Assembly: GCA_030549175.1 (NCBI GenBank)
Contig: JAUKUA010000003.1
Coordinates: 5,208,001-5,272,000, forward strand
Reading direction: 5' to 3'
DNA: 64,000 nucleotides
DNA from: Lasiosphaeris hirsuta
Lineage: Eukaryota > Ascomycota > Sordariomycetes > Sordariales > Lasiosphaeriaceae
In this document: in pieces, positions 34,801 through 47,564 of the stretch
How the letters are laid out: each line of letters opens with the position of its first letter
Position numbering within the stretch: the first letter of the stretch is position 1
Translations under genes and position numbers: made by a program
The notes under the pieces: generated by a model
The model's database searches: none
Seen by the model: the letters and a program-made list of their open reading frames with translations, nothing else
What the model was told of the DNA's origin: nothing

Positions 34801-37210
34801 AGTCTGTCCTCGCCCTCGCCCTGCTTCGGTGTCGACGGCATGGTCAGGGCTGTGTCAAGCGAGAAGTTGTCAATGGTGCCGGTCGACATGTACTTTTCCC
34901 TGATGGGGTACGATGCCATGGACTCCATGTCCTCGTCTCCCTCCCGCACATTGACACGTTCGGCGCGGGCCCTCTGCACATCTTCGAACAGCGCATTAAG
35001 CTCTTCGTCTGTGAGATTGGTAAAGTTCTGATCCGTCCCAAGTATGGCCGGCGCCGCTTCTCTCCGCGCAAACGACCAGTCGGACTCTCTTGTGTTTCTT
35101 TGTAGCGGGGCGGGAGAGTCGGGACGGCTATCGCCAAACTCGGACACCGCCGTACTATAGCTCCGCTCGTGTCCCGGCCTGGGGCTGGGGGATGGCGACG
35201 TCGGCTTGTCGAACCCTTGCAGCTGACTTAGCGTGACCGACTGGCGCAGCAAGCTCTGCTCTGCTCGCTCTGCCCGTTCTGCGCGAGCCTCCAGAGGATG
35301 GTTAAATCTGAAAATGTGGAAATCACCGAGGATAATACGGTTACCCGAGTGCAGTCGCTTCGGGTCCGTGACTCTCTTGCCGTTGACCATCACGGCCGCT
35401 CCTTCCTTGGGAATTACTGTAACGACACCGTCAGGGCCATTCTCAAAAACGCAGTGCTCATGCAGAATCCTCGAGCCGTTGAGGCGAATGTTGGCCTGAT
35501 GGTCTGCATTGGACTCCACGTTCCCGACGGTAGTAACGCCGGGCTTCAAGTTGTAGACGAGACACTCGGCCAAAAGTGGGTCGTCCGAGAGGTTGACCAA
35601 ATGTGGCATTTTCTTTGGCGTCGACATTCCGATGAACCCCTTTTCGATGCTAATGCCAAGTTCCTCAAGCGCTGCTTCTCGCTCCTTATGGATTTCCTCC
35701 GTCTTGGCCAGTTTCTGCTCCCATGTCTGGTTAAGATCCGTGAGAAGCTTCTCACTTTGGTTGAGCTGCTCTGCAATTTCCGCCTTGGAGACCCTTTTGA
35801 CTGTGCCATCAGCCTGTGTGATGCTAACGATTTGTTGCTCCAAGGGAGTTCCTTCCGCGTAAACCTCCTCCTTCGGGACTGGGGCGCCGCCTATGCCGCC
35901 GCCGCCGCCGCCGAGCTTGCTTCGGAGGAGGGAGAGCTCCTCCTTGAGTTCGCGAATCATACGGGCGTTGGCGTCTTCGTTGATGACGGCGTGATTCTTA
36001 ATGCGTTTTGCCGAGTCGGCGTAGCGAAGCGTGCTGAGGGTTTCGTCGTAATTGATGTCGGCCGGACTGATGGCTGCTATCATTGCCGTCATGCTGTTGC
36101 CTCCTAAGGAATCTTTCAAAAGCCAAGTGAGAACACTGTCTCGATAAGGAACTTGTGTACCACCCGCAACGCCTTTTTTCTTCTTGCCAGTGGAAAGGTC
36201 TGCGAGAGCGGCAATCACACGACCGAGGGTAGAAAGTGATCGATTGATCTCGGCACCTTCCTTGAGACGAGCGCCAGTTGCACCAGTCGAAGTTGCTCGT
36301 TCTGAACCTGCCAGATCAACAAGACTAATCTTGGCCGCCTTCTCCATTTCCATCTTTGTTTCAGGGTCGAAGCGCTTCTGGGTCAGCATCAGGGTAAACA
36401 CGGCATGGCTTCGACTCGAAGTTTCGTTCATGTTGGTTGCGGCAACCGTTCTCGCTTTGTTGCCTTCGTCCATCAGATGCTCAATCTCATTGAAGCTCCC
36501 CACCACTAACTTGGCCAAATCTTCAACATAGGGACCTGTCGAGGGATGTTCTCGGACCTTGAGGTTACCCTTGTTCGCCGGGTTCAACAGATCACGAACG
36601 CGCTCGTTGTAAATTTCGAGATACGACACTTCGACGGTGCACCGCAGGTTCTTGTCCTCCTGCATCCGCTCTATCCTCTTGAACATATCCTGGCAAATGC
36701 TTGGGATGATGCCAGTTTCCTTCCCATATCCCATCATCGAGTACGACTTGCCGGAACCCGTCTGGCCGTATGCGAAGATGCAGTTATTGTATCCCTGAAA
36801 CGCGTTGTCGAGCAGCGGTTTCCCAAGGTCCTCGTGAAGGTGTCCTTGACCAGCATAGTTGGGGGCAGCCTTGTCGAAGGACCAGTATGACTTGTCGAAA
36901 GCGAATACCTTCTTGCCATGGTCCTTGGCCCCCTTTCCAGCTCGCTCGGTGGCATCGGGTGGCGGCGTCAGGACCGTCTGGTTGTCTCTCATCTCAACGA
37001 TACATTTTGCGCCTCGGTCGTGTTCTGATCGGGGGTGATCGCATTAGCCCTACCACTCAAGAGACAACTCGGGACGGCGTCGTGGCCACGGGACATGAAG
37101 GAGAACCAGAACGGCTTACCTCGCCCGTTGAAGGGACGGACTCTGACAACGACCTTGATGTTGCCTCCTCCACCGCCTCCTCCCCCCGGGAGAGGGGTGC
37201 CCGGAGCCAT
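31818..37210 (-). CDS. uncA: Kinesin-3 motor, UNC-104/KIF1 type
   Basis: Two exons, 37210-37120 and 37024-31818 (intron GTAAGC...CAG), give 1765 residues. Such motors carry early endosomes and vesicles along microtubules toward plus ends in hyphae. After a Gly8 stretch, the motor starts at 17 (NIKVVVRVRPFN). The P-loop GQTGSGKS is at 117-124, switch I NMNETSSRSH at 228-237 and switch II LVDLAGSE at 265-272. An FHA domain follows at about 507-606, then coiled coils and the kinesin-3 central region. The C-terminus has a PH domain (about 1570-1735), split by a roughly 75-residue Gly/Asn-rich insertion. The order motor-FHA-coil-PH defines the UNC-104 subfamily, and length fits. The second exon, 5.2 kb without an intron, is notable. 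In frame, exon 1 joins as NGR-EHDRGAKCIVEM. Confidence 0.97.
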
Positions 37211-38608
37211 GGTCGCAAGGGTCGGCTATTTGATCTAGAGGACTCCTAAGCTGCGGCCCTCTAGGTCTGCGACCGGCGACGTCGGGTCAAAGCCGCTAAG
37301 GGGCGGTGACGGTAGCGGAAAGGGAGGCTCGGATCGGATCGACGACGACAGCGCGCTTGTGGCGATAGTGTGCAGCCCTCAGAGTTTCCCTGCATGCGGT
37401 TCCCAAGCCATGTACCATCAACATGCGCATGCATCCCTACCGCCGCAAAACAAAGAGGTTCGAGTGCTGCTGGGAAAACCCCGGTGGGTGCCGACAAGAT
37501 GGGTTTGGGGGGAGCAACGTGAGGAGTGGAAGTCGAGCGCTGAGCAATCGAGGAAGCGTCGCGGTGCTGGTCTAGCTTGGTCGTTTAATCGAGATTGCCG
37601 GTGGGCTTGCGGGCGGAGGCCCTCAGCACGGGGATTCCGGGGGGAATCGGTTCAAATTTGCTGTCGCACGCCTCTGAGAGCGCGATGTTCAGAAGTTATT
37701 CAGAAGTATAACGGTGCTTCCTTAGTTGTAGCTGCTGCAAGTTTGGCAAGTCGAGCGTAGCGATGACGACGGCGACGGGAGACACGATTCTGAATTTCCC
37801 ACTGTCAACAACTTTACGGCGGCTTGACAAGACGCTAGACGCGAACGCGCACCTGTCAAGACACGCATTCTGGCTGCTCCAGCGAATCCCGACAGCGAGG
37901 TTGGCCCCCTATTGGCCACCCGAGCTCTTCGTCATCGCTGGAAATTAAGCTCCCTTCACGTGTCATTCAACATCATCTCTTTCACTTTGCATAAAGGGCC
38001 AATTACCGTAAATGCCTGAATAGGAAATACACATATATACACAATAGTACCGCTACTATTCTTCTACTATCCGTCTTCTAATCAACTGATCTCCGCGTTG
38101 CAATATCGAATCTCTTTGCTTTTCTCAGGGGAAGCTGAGGCAAGGTAAGGTAAGGGAGGGAGCATCTAAGTTCGGTTTCATGGCGCCAAGTTTCAACAAC
38201 AATATGTTTCAACACCGTTACCAGTCCCTCGGTCTCTCTTCCCCAGCATCGCCACTGAAACAAAACACAGATTTAAATCATATTTTATACCGAAGGGAAA
38301 CAAAGTATAAATGACATAAGAAGATATTGAGGATGAATTTCAGCTCTGTGATACTGGTATCCATTCCACTGCATGCCGACATTTTCGCGGCATCTTAAAT
38401 TGTAATACGCTTCGAGACCGTGAGCTGCCTGACTTGATATTGTGTCCGGCCTTCGAGTGACTCACTCCACTACCTCAATTCCAAACATGCACTGTGTCTC
38501 ATCTGGTATTGGTGCTGCCAACTACGCGTGTTTATTGTTCTAGACTAAACCGCGTTTCATGTCATCCCACATCAACTTGGTGTCGCTGGCTAGCAAATTT
38601 CCGGAGGT
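37211..38608. other. Intergenic gap upstream of kinesin
   Basis: Kinesin promoter region on the right of its ATG, followed by the 3' flank of the aminopeptidase gene; both genes point left. A plus-strand 61-codon ORF at 37763-37948 has no domain and is not called. Confidence 0.5.
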
Positions 38609-40787
38609 TCAGGCCGCCTTCGTCGCGCCCAGGTCCTTCTCTACCATCTGGCGGCAGATGGGATGGTAGAAGTCGCGGTTCTTCTCAAAGGTCTTGAGCG
38701 CCAGCTCGCGATCGACCTTATTCAAGCTCCGGAACAACGGTCGTACAAACTTCATCCGTCCTACCTCTCCTAGCAGGTTAGCAACGCCCTGGTATGCGCT
38801 GGTATCCTTGGCACGCAATGCAATCTGGAAATAAGCCGTCTTCAGCTCTGCATTCTTTGATTCGACCAAACCATAGGCCGCTCCCAACGATTGCTACAGT
38901 TGGGTCAAGTTAGTTACCGGGCCAGTGGTGAGACAGGGTCAAACATACCGACTGCTCCACAGTCAAAGGCTCCTTGAAGTCCTGTACAGCATCGAGGAAC
39001 ACGAGGACCTGGTTGCCGGTCCACGAAGAAATATCGGATGCACCCGGCGTGAAATCAGTACCCTTCCACTTCTCAGCCAGCTCATAGCATACATCTGCAA
39101 GCGAAGTGTCGAACTCGGGCTTCGGAGGCAGGCCAGGGGTAAAGAATCGTCCTTCCCAGTCAATCTCAGAGATCTTGTCCTTGAGGCTCGCGTACTCGGG
39201 GGTGCCAAAGAACTCGAGAAAGGTGTCGCGGAACTCGAAAGAGTCAAGCGATTTGTTGGTCCACCTTGTGAAGTAGAACGGGATGAACTTATCAAAGTTC
39301 TCTCTCCCGACAAGACGATCAAGGTAGAAGACGAAGTGAAATCCCTTCTCGTAGGGCACGGTACTGAACGCATCATCCGGATCAATACCCTTATGGCTGA
39401 TGCAGAGCTTGGTGAACTCGGAATCTTTGCCATACTCGGCAACGGCCTCCTCAAGGGCAGTCCACCCTCGAATAGCAGAGAAGTGAAAGTGTGCGTCACT
39501 GCCGTGGACGGCAGATATGATACGACGCTCAAGATACATAGTCCATCCCTCGTTTAGCCAACTATCTAGACGTCAGTCGCTCGGGCCTCGCATCAAACAG
39601 TATCCATCTCTTGGTTTGGTGCATGACTCACAAATGCTCCCAGCTACAGCTAGTTACAAGATTACCGCTCCAGCTGTGACTAAGCTCGTGGGCGATAACA
39701 TCTACATTCTGGCGGTCACCGGAGATAATGGTGGGCGTCGCAAAAGTGTAAATGGGGTTCTCCATTCCTACGCCACGTTAGTCAAAATCAAGGGCAAAAT
39801 CGAAGGGCACCAACCTCCGTAGGGGAAGCTTGGCGGCAGGACGAGAACGTTGTACTCTCCCCACTTGTACGGAAATACAAGCTTCTCGGCGGCATTCAAA
39901 AACTTGTCCATATCCTTCTCAAGCTCCCACTTTGAGGCCTGCAGTTCGTTTGGGCCCGTTGCAACCGCGGAGCACCTGCCAATAGAGGCTTCAACAATGT
40001 CGCCGGAGGCCAACGCAAAGAGGTAGGACGGGATAGGAACTTTCTGCTCGAATTTGTACAGCTTGCCATCTTCGGCCGCCTCGGTGCCGGCAGCAACACC
40101 ACTCGCAACAACAACGTGAGGGCTGGTGATGTTGAAGTTGTACGTGCTCTTGACGTCGGGTGTATCCTGGCAAGGGAATAGGGAGCGAGCATGGATGGCT
40201 TGGCACTGGCTGAACATAAAGGGGGCCTTTTTGTTGCTCGTCTGCGCAGGAGTCAACCATTGCAGAGCGGTGCACTTGTCGGTTGTGGCGAGCTCAATCT
40301 CCAACTTGACGACCTCGCCCTTCGCGGTGCCAGACGGCACGGAGATATGGACGGGTGATCCATTAGCACCAGCGCGCTCACCGATCTGCCATTCCGATGG
40401 TGTCGAGTTGAGCTTGATGGAGGACACAGCAAGGTAGCTGGAGTCGAGGATGATTTCTTTGCTTCCGGCCTCCTGAGACTCGAGCTCGAGGACGACAGAA
40501 CCACGCAGACACTTGTCTGCGAAGTCGACTCTCAAGTTGGCTGTCGTGTGCTTTGTGCGCCAAACGTCGTAGTTTGACAGCGTGTTAGGATCCCGTCGTA
40601 GCGCCATTTTTGCAGAGCTCCAGCTAAACCAGCGATGTTGCGATGATGTGAGCTTTCGAGTGAGGGAATTTGCAGCCTGAGATTTCTGAGCAAACCTGGC
40701 CCTTCCGATGCGTAGAAGTCCCCACATCAAGAAGCTCGTTTTTCCCGGTAGCTGCTTGAAGCTCTTCACACCTGCCTCCTTCGTCAT
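38609..40787 (-). CDS. LAP2: M1 zinc aminopeptidase, leukotriene A4 hydrolase homologue
   Basis: Four exons, 40787-39815, 39767-39632, 39561-38949 and 38893-38609, give 668 residues in phase. The family cleaves N-terminal residues from peptides and has epoxide-hydrolase activity. The substrate-binding GGMEN motif is at 324-328 and the zinc site HELSH at 351-355. The third ligand is Glu374 (NEGW), exactly 18 residues after the second His, which confirms the splicing. The C-terminal helical domain of LTA4 hydrolases ends the protein. The first 60 residues (basic, acid-poor, WSSAK at the end) look like a mitochondrial presequence. A second ATG at 40607 (Met61, MALRRDPN) matches the usual cytosolic start, so two isoforms are possible. 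Donor 1 is the unusual GTTGGT. Confidence 0.95.
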
Positions 40788-41017
40788 GTGGTGTCACGCG
40801 CTCACGGTTGTGATAGGCTCCCGCGACATGCCACTGCATGACTAATCACGTGCTGCATCACGGGAATGTCCCAACCACTGTTGGGCAATTTCCCAGTTAG
40901 CCCAGCTCTCATCCCATCTTCATATCAAAATCCGCAGCTCCAAGTCACCATTAACAGTTTTCATCATCAAACTATCGCATCTCTCACTATCGTCTATTCC
41001 CGTCCGCTTGATTAAAA

Positions 41018-41226
41018 ATGGCATTTTCTCTTCCCCGCCATAAGCTGCGCCTTCTGTCGAAAATACTAGAAATGCTGCCCGTGCGGCATTGCGACCTCAG
41101 ACGCAAAACATGTTTCAACCCGAAGCTCCTCCGAAAGCTCTACTGGCTCGCCATACGGCTGGCTTTCCGGATACGGACACTTCGGCCGGCTATTACGCTA
41201 GCCGTGAAATCCGGGGAAGGCTGTGA
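41018..41226 (+). pseudogene. Possible decayed small gene
   Basis: A C/T-rich leader and an ATG at 41018 (AAAAATGGC) open an 82-codon frame of unremarkable sequence. After a shift of +2, a second frame reads without break from 41051 to the TGA at 41224-41226, passing through AALRPQTQNMFQPEAPP and SAGYYASREIRGRL. It is separated from the start by a TAA (CCATAAGCT) that would be CAA before a C-to-T change. One frameshift plus one RIP-like change would restore a single frame. No family is recognised, and chance is possible. Confidence 0.28.
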
Positions 41227-44200
41227 GGCAGCCTCAACCCACTTAAAACTCCATTCACGAGTGTGAGGAGGGCTTGCATCTCCCATTTGCTTATCATCTT
41301 TGTGCTTTGGGGGACGGAGGCGAGACTGCGATCTTGACCTGTTGACTTGCTGCGCCTCTTGAGGTGATACTTTCACCATGGAGGACGTGTCAAATGGGCG
41401 CGGCATCGATGACAGCACTCCTTCCTTCAGGCAAATGCCGGCCGTGCAATGCATATCTTCCGTGGAGCTTGCTAGACCTGTCACAGTTAGATGTCTTGGC
41501 CGCAAACTGCACAGCGTGCCTGCCTTGGGGTATTGCCATACATCTTCATTGGCTGGTGGTGTCCGAAATGCAGCGTTTGACGTTGAGCTCGAGGGAATCT
41601 CGAGGATTTGTTGTGCAGACGGCATCTTATCACACCCGGCACGGCATATCCCACCTTGCAGAGGATCGATGCACACCCGCGGCACTCGAGTCAAGGCGCT
41701 AGGTACCTGCAGCTACAGCTTGTTGGCCATAGCTCTGGAGTCTGGTGTTGATTCTCAAGTAAATCCCCCAAACCGTGGTTCAATGGGGTATTGCGGTGTC
41801 GTTCGTAACTGGTCAAGGTACTCGGCGCCCCCAATACTTCGCCATATCAGCTCGGGAGGGTTGGCAACCGATGCATACAGAAAACGCCAACATTGATCTA
41901 CGAAACACGACGGAAGGATTGTCAGTCGAGTGTGGCATAATCGCAATCACGACTTGCCTCGGCTTGGAGGCTTTCTTCACACCAAAAGTACTGGTCCTGT
42001 GGCTCCCATCTTCCTCATATTCATCCTTATCATCTTGCCCACGAGAAATACAGTGGCAACAAGGAGGTTGCAACCTGTTAGCAGGCAGCCAGGCTATCAC
42101 CACGCTGAGCGCCGCTCGCCTTGCTTGACACGTTGCCGTCGACGATGTATTGAAGGCAACTCAGCTCATCCAAGGAGCAGAAATGACTGTTTTGTTAGCG
42201 TCTTGGTTTGTCAGATTGACAGAGCGAGATCGCTAGCTCAATACCAGCGGGTATAGCCCTCGCCGAGTACCACTCTCTCCCCTTCTAATATTAAGACGAA
42301 TGTCTTATGAAGCCCGTTCGCAGTGAAGAACCCCACTTGGATAAGGGGTGTTAAAGAATGGATTGGACCCAACGCCGTGGGTTGACGGACGCCACTAACA
42401 CTGACCATCACGACCCCGCGCCAGAGGTAAATTGCAGGATGCGTGCGCTCCCCGACCACCATGAGGGTGCCGGCTTCCAGCTATATTCATTCTGCACTAT
42501 GATAAGATCACTGCTGTGATAATAGTCCGAACGTAGCCTCGGGTCCCGCACTTTTGCAATATCCAAATGTCTTGGTCGATATTAAGAAACAATGCCTGTT
42601 GAAACAACCAACCCCCGACAGAGCCCTCATGAAGGGTTTGAGGACCACTAATAACATCCAGCACAAAAAAGAAGCTGAAGGGCCGAATGGTGAAGTATCG
42701 CCATGGCTATCCCGGAGTATTTTGGCAGGATCATGAACACCGGCCCCCTTGCCAGGCATTGCAGGCGGCCGCAGAAAGCAGGATCGGTGCTCATCCAAAG
42801 TGTTGGCAGATGCGAGCACCCTACACCGCGCTTCATTTTACATCGCACCGAGTGTACTCTAATTGCTCTCCTGATGGAGGTCCGCGCGGATTCAGGATGC
42901 ACGACACCCAACAAGAATGGCGCACGAGTCCAGAAGCAGTCGGCCATGACCGAGCGCGAGGACTCGTTCACAAGGTGAGGGAGGCTTCGCCGCAGACTGT
43001 TTCGTCTGATCTTTTTTTTTTTACGACTCTTTCTCGACCTTCCCCCTTTTCTTCTAGCGAAGACCAGGGTCGAGTGAGCGAGACAGGGGAGTTGAGCAAT
43101 GCTGTCATTTTCCAGACAGCCTCATGAATAAGCATGATGTTATTTTGATTTTCATTTCTTGTCCAAGCTTTTAGTAAACCAACACCTGGCCGGTGCCTGC
43201 ACCGCCTCAAACGCATCACGGAGCCAGAAATCGGGAGAAAGCTCGTGTTGATGCTGATGGCCTTCCTGGAAGCCGGGATTTCGAGGTGCGCCCAGGCACG
43301 CCATGTGTGGGCAGGCCTAGCACAGAGCTCTCCAACGCCCAGGCTCAGGCCCTAGATCCTCAATCGACCTCGTTCGCTGTCTCAGGAACCCTGCATCTGC
43401 GAGCTGTCTCGCGCATCCAAGCGAACCTCGACGTGCAGATTTGGCGCACATGAGGCTTGTTAAAGCTGGGGTTTACTGCAGTTACCCCAAGTCGGTTCAT
43501 GAATACTCTCACACAGAGCACGACCGAGAAAGTGCCCGTGTGGCTTCTTGTAAGTGCTCGCAGCTGCGCAAGCGGGTTTTCCCCAGCAACTGCAACGGTA
43601 GCTCGGACACCATGGGCACTTATACGCAGGGCACACGGGCGAAAATACCTGGCCCGCGGGTATCGCTATTTCTAGAGTGTCAGTGATATGATCTCGATGC
43701 ACCTGCTGTGGCCAAAACCCCACAGCGTGGTGTTGAGCGCTGTGCGTTTGCAGACGACACAGTCCCGTCTCCCCTTTAACAGTAACCTACCCCGTACGCA
43801 ACACCGACGGGAAGAACTGCGATGTCCTCGTGGTTTTCTATACCATCAAAGCGCGCCGCTGCCGCTGCAGCCAGTCTCAGGTTTGCCCATCTCATCGGCC
43901 ACGGGAGCCCGATGATAGCGGAGCCATCAACAAACAATACACAGCAAAGACCTAGAAGGGCAAAACGTGGTGCCCTAGCCTAACCCAACGACCCTCTCTC
44001 TTTCTCCAAGCTTCTCCAAGCTTTGTACTAGTGTGCTGTGATGCGCACTAAATTAGCCCCTGATCCTTCAAGACTGCTTTACGATTAGCTTCAACGCTCC
44101 ATCCCACCCTACGTGACCGACCGTGCTGAGTCTCCATGTCGCTCTCTCACGAGACCACAACATAATCTGAAGATCTGGGACAGGCGGATTGTCATCTTTC

Positions 44201-47200
44201 TCTTCATGTTCGGTGGGCACCGGTCTCCTCATCGGAGACTCCGATCCAGCAGCCGGCGCGCCGGCCGCATACCGGCCCCCCCATACTTTTCCTATCCGTT
44301 TTGAGGACAAGATTTATACTTAGACAGAGAGGATATGCTTGGCAAGGCAGGTCTCGTGGACGGAAGCATTGATGGAATATTTCGAGTGAAACACGTCAAC
44401 AGCACTATCAACGTCGTGATTGGGGAGTTTCAGGACGAGATGGTATCGACGAGATCGGCGCTGTTGCCTCTGACATGATGGTGCCCAGCTTTGCCTGGTC
44501 TTCGTATCCCGACGTGGTGGTGTTGTCAAGGTTGGGGGCTATCTCTGGACGACGTGCTATACACTAATTTTGAGCCGCTCCGCGCGCGACTACACACCCT
44601 CACCACTGTGAGGTGGTCATGATGCCTTCATATTCGGTGTGGTTGTGGGAAAGATATGCAGACGCTGGCCTGGCAGGCATGGCACGGCCAGCAGATAACG
44701 AAGTGCAGTATGTCGGCAGCTCAAGGAGGGCGCACGTGGAAGAGAGCGGCCCTCACTCAACGACGACGACGTCAAGGAGCGCGAGAATGAGGTAACAGAG
44801 TCCAGCTTGCTTCGCAGCGACAATCATGATGACCTCATCGGGATCATTATCACTCACAACCATCTCCTCGTGCCCGAGGCGATGAGTATGTTGCGCAAGA
44901 AATACGCAAGACACAAGTATCTTTTTGATCACACACACCCACCGGCGGTTAGAAGTGGATGTCGATTGCCTTGCCCACTTTGATACATGCTGGTATTGTG
45001 ATGCGCCTCGATAGAGTTCCTGCGCAATGTGATCTGTGCCTATGCATGCGTGTATGTTATGCTTCACAGTCGTGGTTCGCTGCGCACAAAGCAGCTTGGC
45101 TGTACTGTGGATCGGTTACCCTGTGGTTACTGTCGTCGTAACCATACGTAGGGAAGTTCGGTCCCATCCGCATCTCTGGTACCCGTGACTGCCGCGGGCC
45201 CATTCCATAACCCGCCGGACTGTTATAGTTACTCCTATTCTTGCCATTGTTGCTCGCCCTGGCCCATCACACGCCGTATTGGGTATGCCGCGATGAATTT
45301 GGACAATAACATCACTGCTATTAACCACGCCCCCCGGTCTGGCAGCTCAAAAGAAGAAAGGAAGAAAAGAAACAAAACGACGCAAACGAAGCATTCATGT
45401 CCTTTTTGCGCCCGGGGGCTTGGGAGTTGAGAAATCATTACCTTGTTAACATCCAGGGGAGCAATATCAGCAAACATTAACACTTACAAGCTCCCCCAAT
45501 CCGTGATTATCGCCGCTGTATTATGGCCGCTAGCTGCCCACGGCGCCGCAGTCTGTCAATTGTTTACTCCACTAGCAGCACCACAACACCAACCGCCGTC
45601 AGCATCGTACGATGTGATAGGAGGGGCATACATACAACGCTTGCTGCACGCCTGCTGCAGAGCTGCAGAGAGGAGATAAGCTTGGTGCCCGCGTCGCGGC
45701 GATGCAACCTTTCTAAGTACGCCCAGTCCCAAAACATCACAAGCAGCAACAGAAAGGGAAGGGGAAAAAAGGGAGTATGCTCAACACCACCATGGCATCT
45801 CTGCTCGCACGGTTCGGTCCCAGGCCCCACGTCCCCCTCCAAAATGCCATCGTCGCCAAAGAGAAAAGAAATTAGCTAAAGTGCTTGCATTATCTCTACC
45901 CCATGGATAAGATCACGACGGGAAGCGACGGGATCAGGGGCGGCACAAATGGGGATATTTCGTCTGAATCAGAGAAGAAACCCTTCCTGCCGTCCCCCCT
46001 TCCCACGATGGCTGGGAAAGAATGAAGTTTGGTGGGGACTCATATGTCCTTTCAATGCTCAAGGTCCAAGCGCAAGCACGAATGCTCGCTTCTTGACGAA
46101 ACCATCTCGTGCCGCGGCGATCCTGACGTCCGTCAACCCGGAATATCTTTTGCGTGAAGGCATTCGCTTGCTTAATATGGCTGGGAAAACTGGGAGACTG
46201 GGACGGGCTGAGAGTTGACGTAGTACGTACGAAACTCTCTTTTGGAGAGCTTGGCCCTTCGCCCTGGAAAAAAAGGGGGGTGGCTGTCGTTGTCGAGCTT
46301 TCCCCTCGAATTGACGAATCACAGCGCTTACCTCTTAATTACGTGCTGGTGAAACACCGTTTTAGCCCCGCACTCGCGGGGACATCGTGATGCCACCCTT
46401 TTGCTGGGATCAGTGCCGTCGGCATGAAAGCTTCGCCATTGGTTTTTTGCTTCTACCACATCATGAGTAGGTTTGCTTCTTGAGGGGCTTGACGTTGATG
46501 CACACGCAGAATTCCCAAGTTAACTAGACGGCCCAACTAGGGCCGTTATCTGCTATTGTTCCCTCGCCTTCTAGGGCTGTCGCAAGATCTAGTCTAGAGG
46601 GCCTAGTGTAGAGGGCACTGAGGGGTGGCGGGCAGTGGTGACATCGTCCTGTCTGTTGCAACGGTGCTGAGAACAAGAAACTGGCAATTCCGACAGGGCC
46701 AGACTGTTTGAGAAAGAGGGGCGCTCCAACCCCGACGCCCAGGGCCTGACGGCTAAGGAGTCGAGCACATGGCCCCTGGTCTTAACGGCGAAGTTAACGG
46801 GGGGACCCCTGAGGATCTCGGAGAGATCGCGGCTTCCAGGAAGATCCACAACCAGCTTTTCCATTCAGGGGGGCGGGGCTGGTGATCCCCCGTCTGGGCG
46901 CGACATCGGTTAACGTTAAGTCCCAAAAGGTTTTGAGGGTGGAGAAAAGTACCAGAAAAAGAATGCCATTGACAGGTTAGGGGTGTCGTTGATCGCAACG
47001 GCTTTTCTGTATCAGTTCCAAGCATCTGCGCTGACGGGCTGCTGCAAACGCAATGATGATGGACATGATGCAAAACTAGAGCATACCTGTTTGCGTGTGC
47101 AGCGCATCCGTCTGCGAACCACTAACTTGACTGCTGCTTCGAGGCACAGCGCAGCCCTCTGCAGCCGCAACGAGCTTTGTCCAACTCGGGCATGCAGTAT

Positions 47201-47538
47201 CCATGAGTTCAGATAGCTGACCTGCGAGATGGTTCCTGCCTTGCCGTGCATCTTAATCAAAAGCTGCATGCGACTCGGTCAAATTCAGGCACGGGCTATA
47301 CGTCTTGTTTCTCTTGTCATGTACCGCTCGCGAAGGACCTTCAGGACCCTGCTTCGTTCTGAGAGCCTTCACATAGTTAAGGAGGACTTGGTCGATATGA
47401 CTGGCACGCCAAGAGGCAGTTGAGTTGAGAAACCGATTCTCATGATGCATGGGTAGGAAAACCTGCCGGTTGCGGGGGTCAGGGTCAACGTCAAGCTTCA
47501 TGTTGCCTGATGACGCCGTGATCGACTCCTCTATCACC

Positions 47539-47564
47539 TTTTTTTTTTTTTTTTTTTTTTTTTT
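47539..47564. repeat. Homopolymer run of 26 T
   Basis: An uninterrupted T26 inside the gene-free interval. It could be the A-tail of an old retroposed copy on the minus strand, a nucleosome-excluding tract, or simple slippage. Confidence 0.95.

Noticed and set aside
41140..41896. Overlapping ORFs on both strands (172 and 184 codons)
   Set aside because: Both are open because stops are sparse here; neither shows a domain, so neither can be preferred.
43985..44030. Short duplicated CTTCTCCAAG words
   Set aside because: Only two copies, too short to mean more than slippage.
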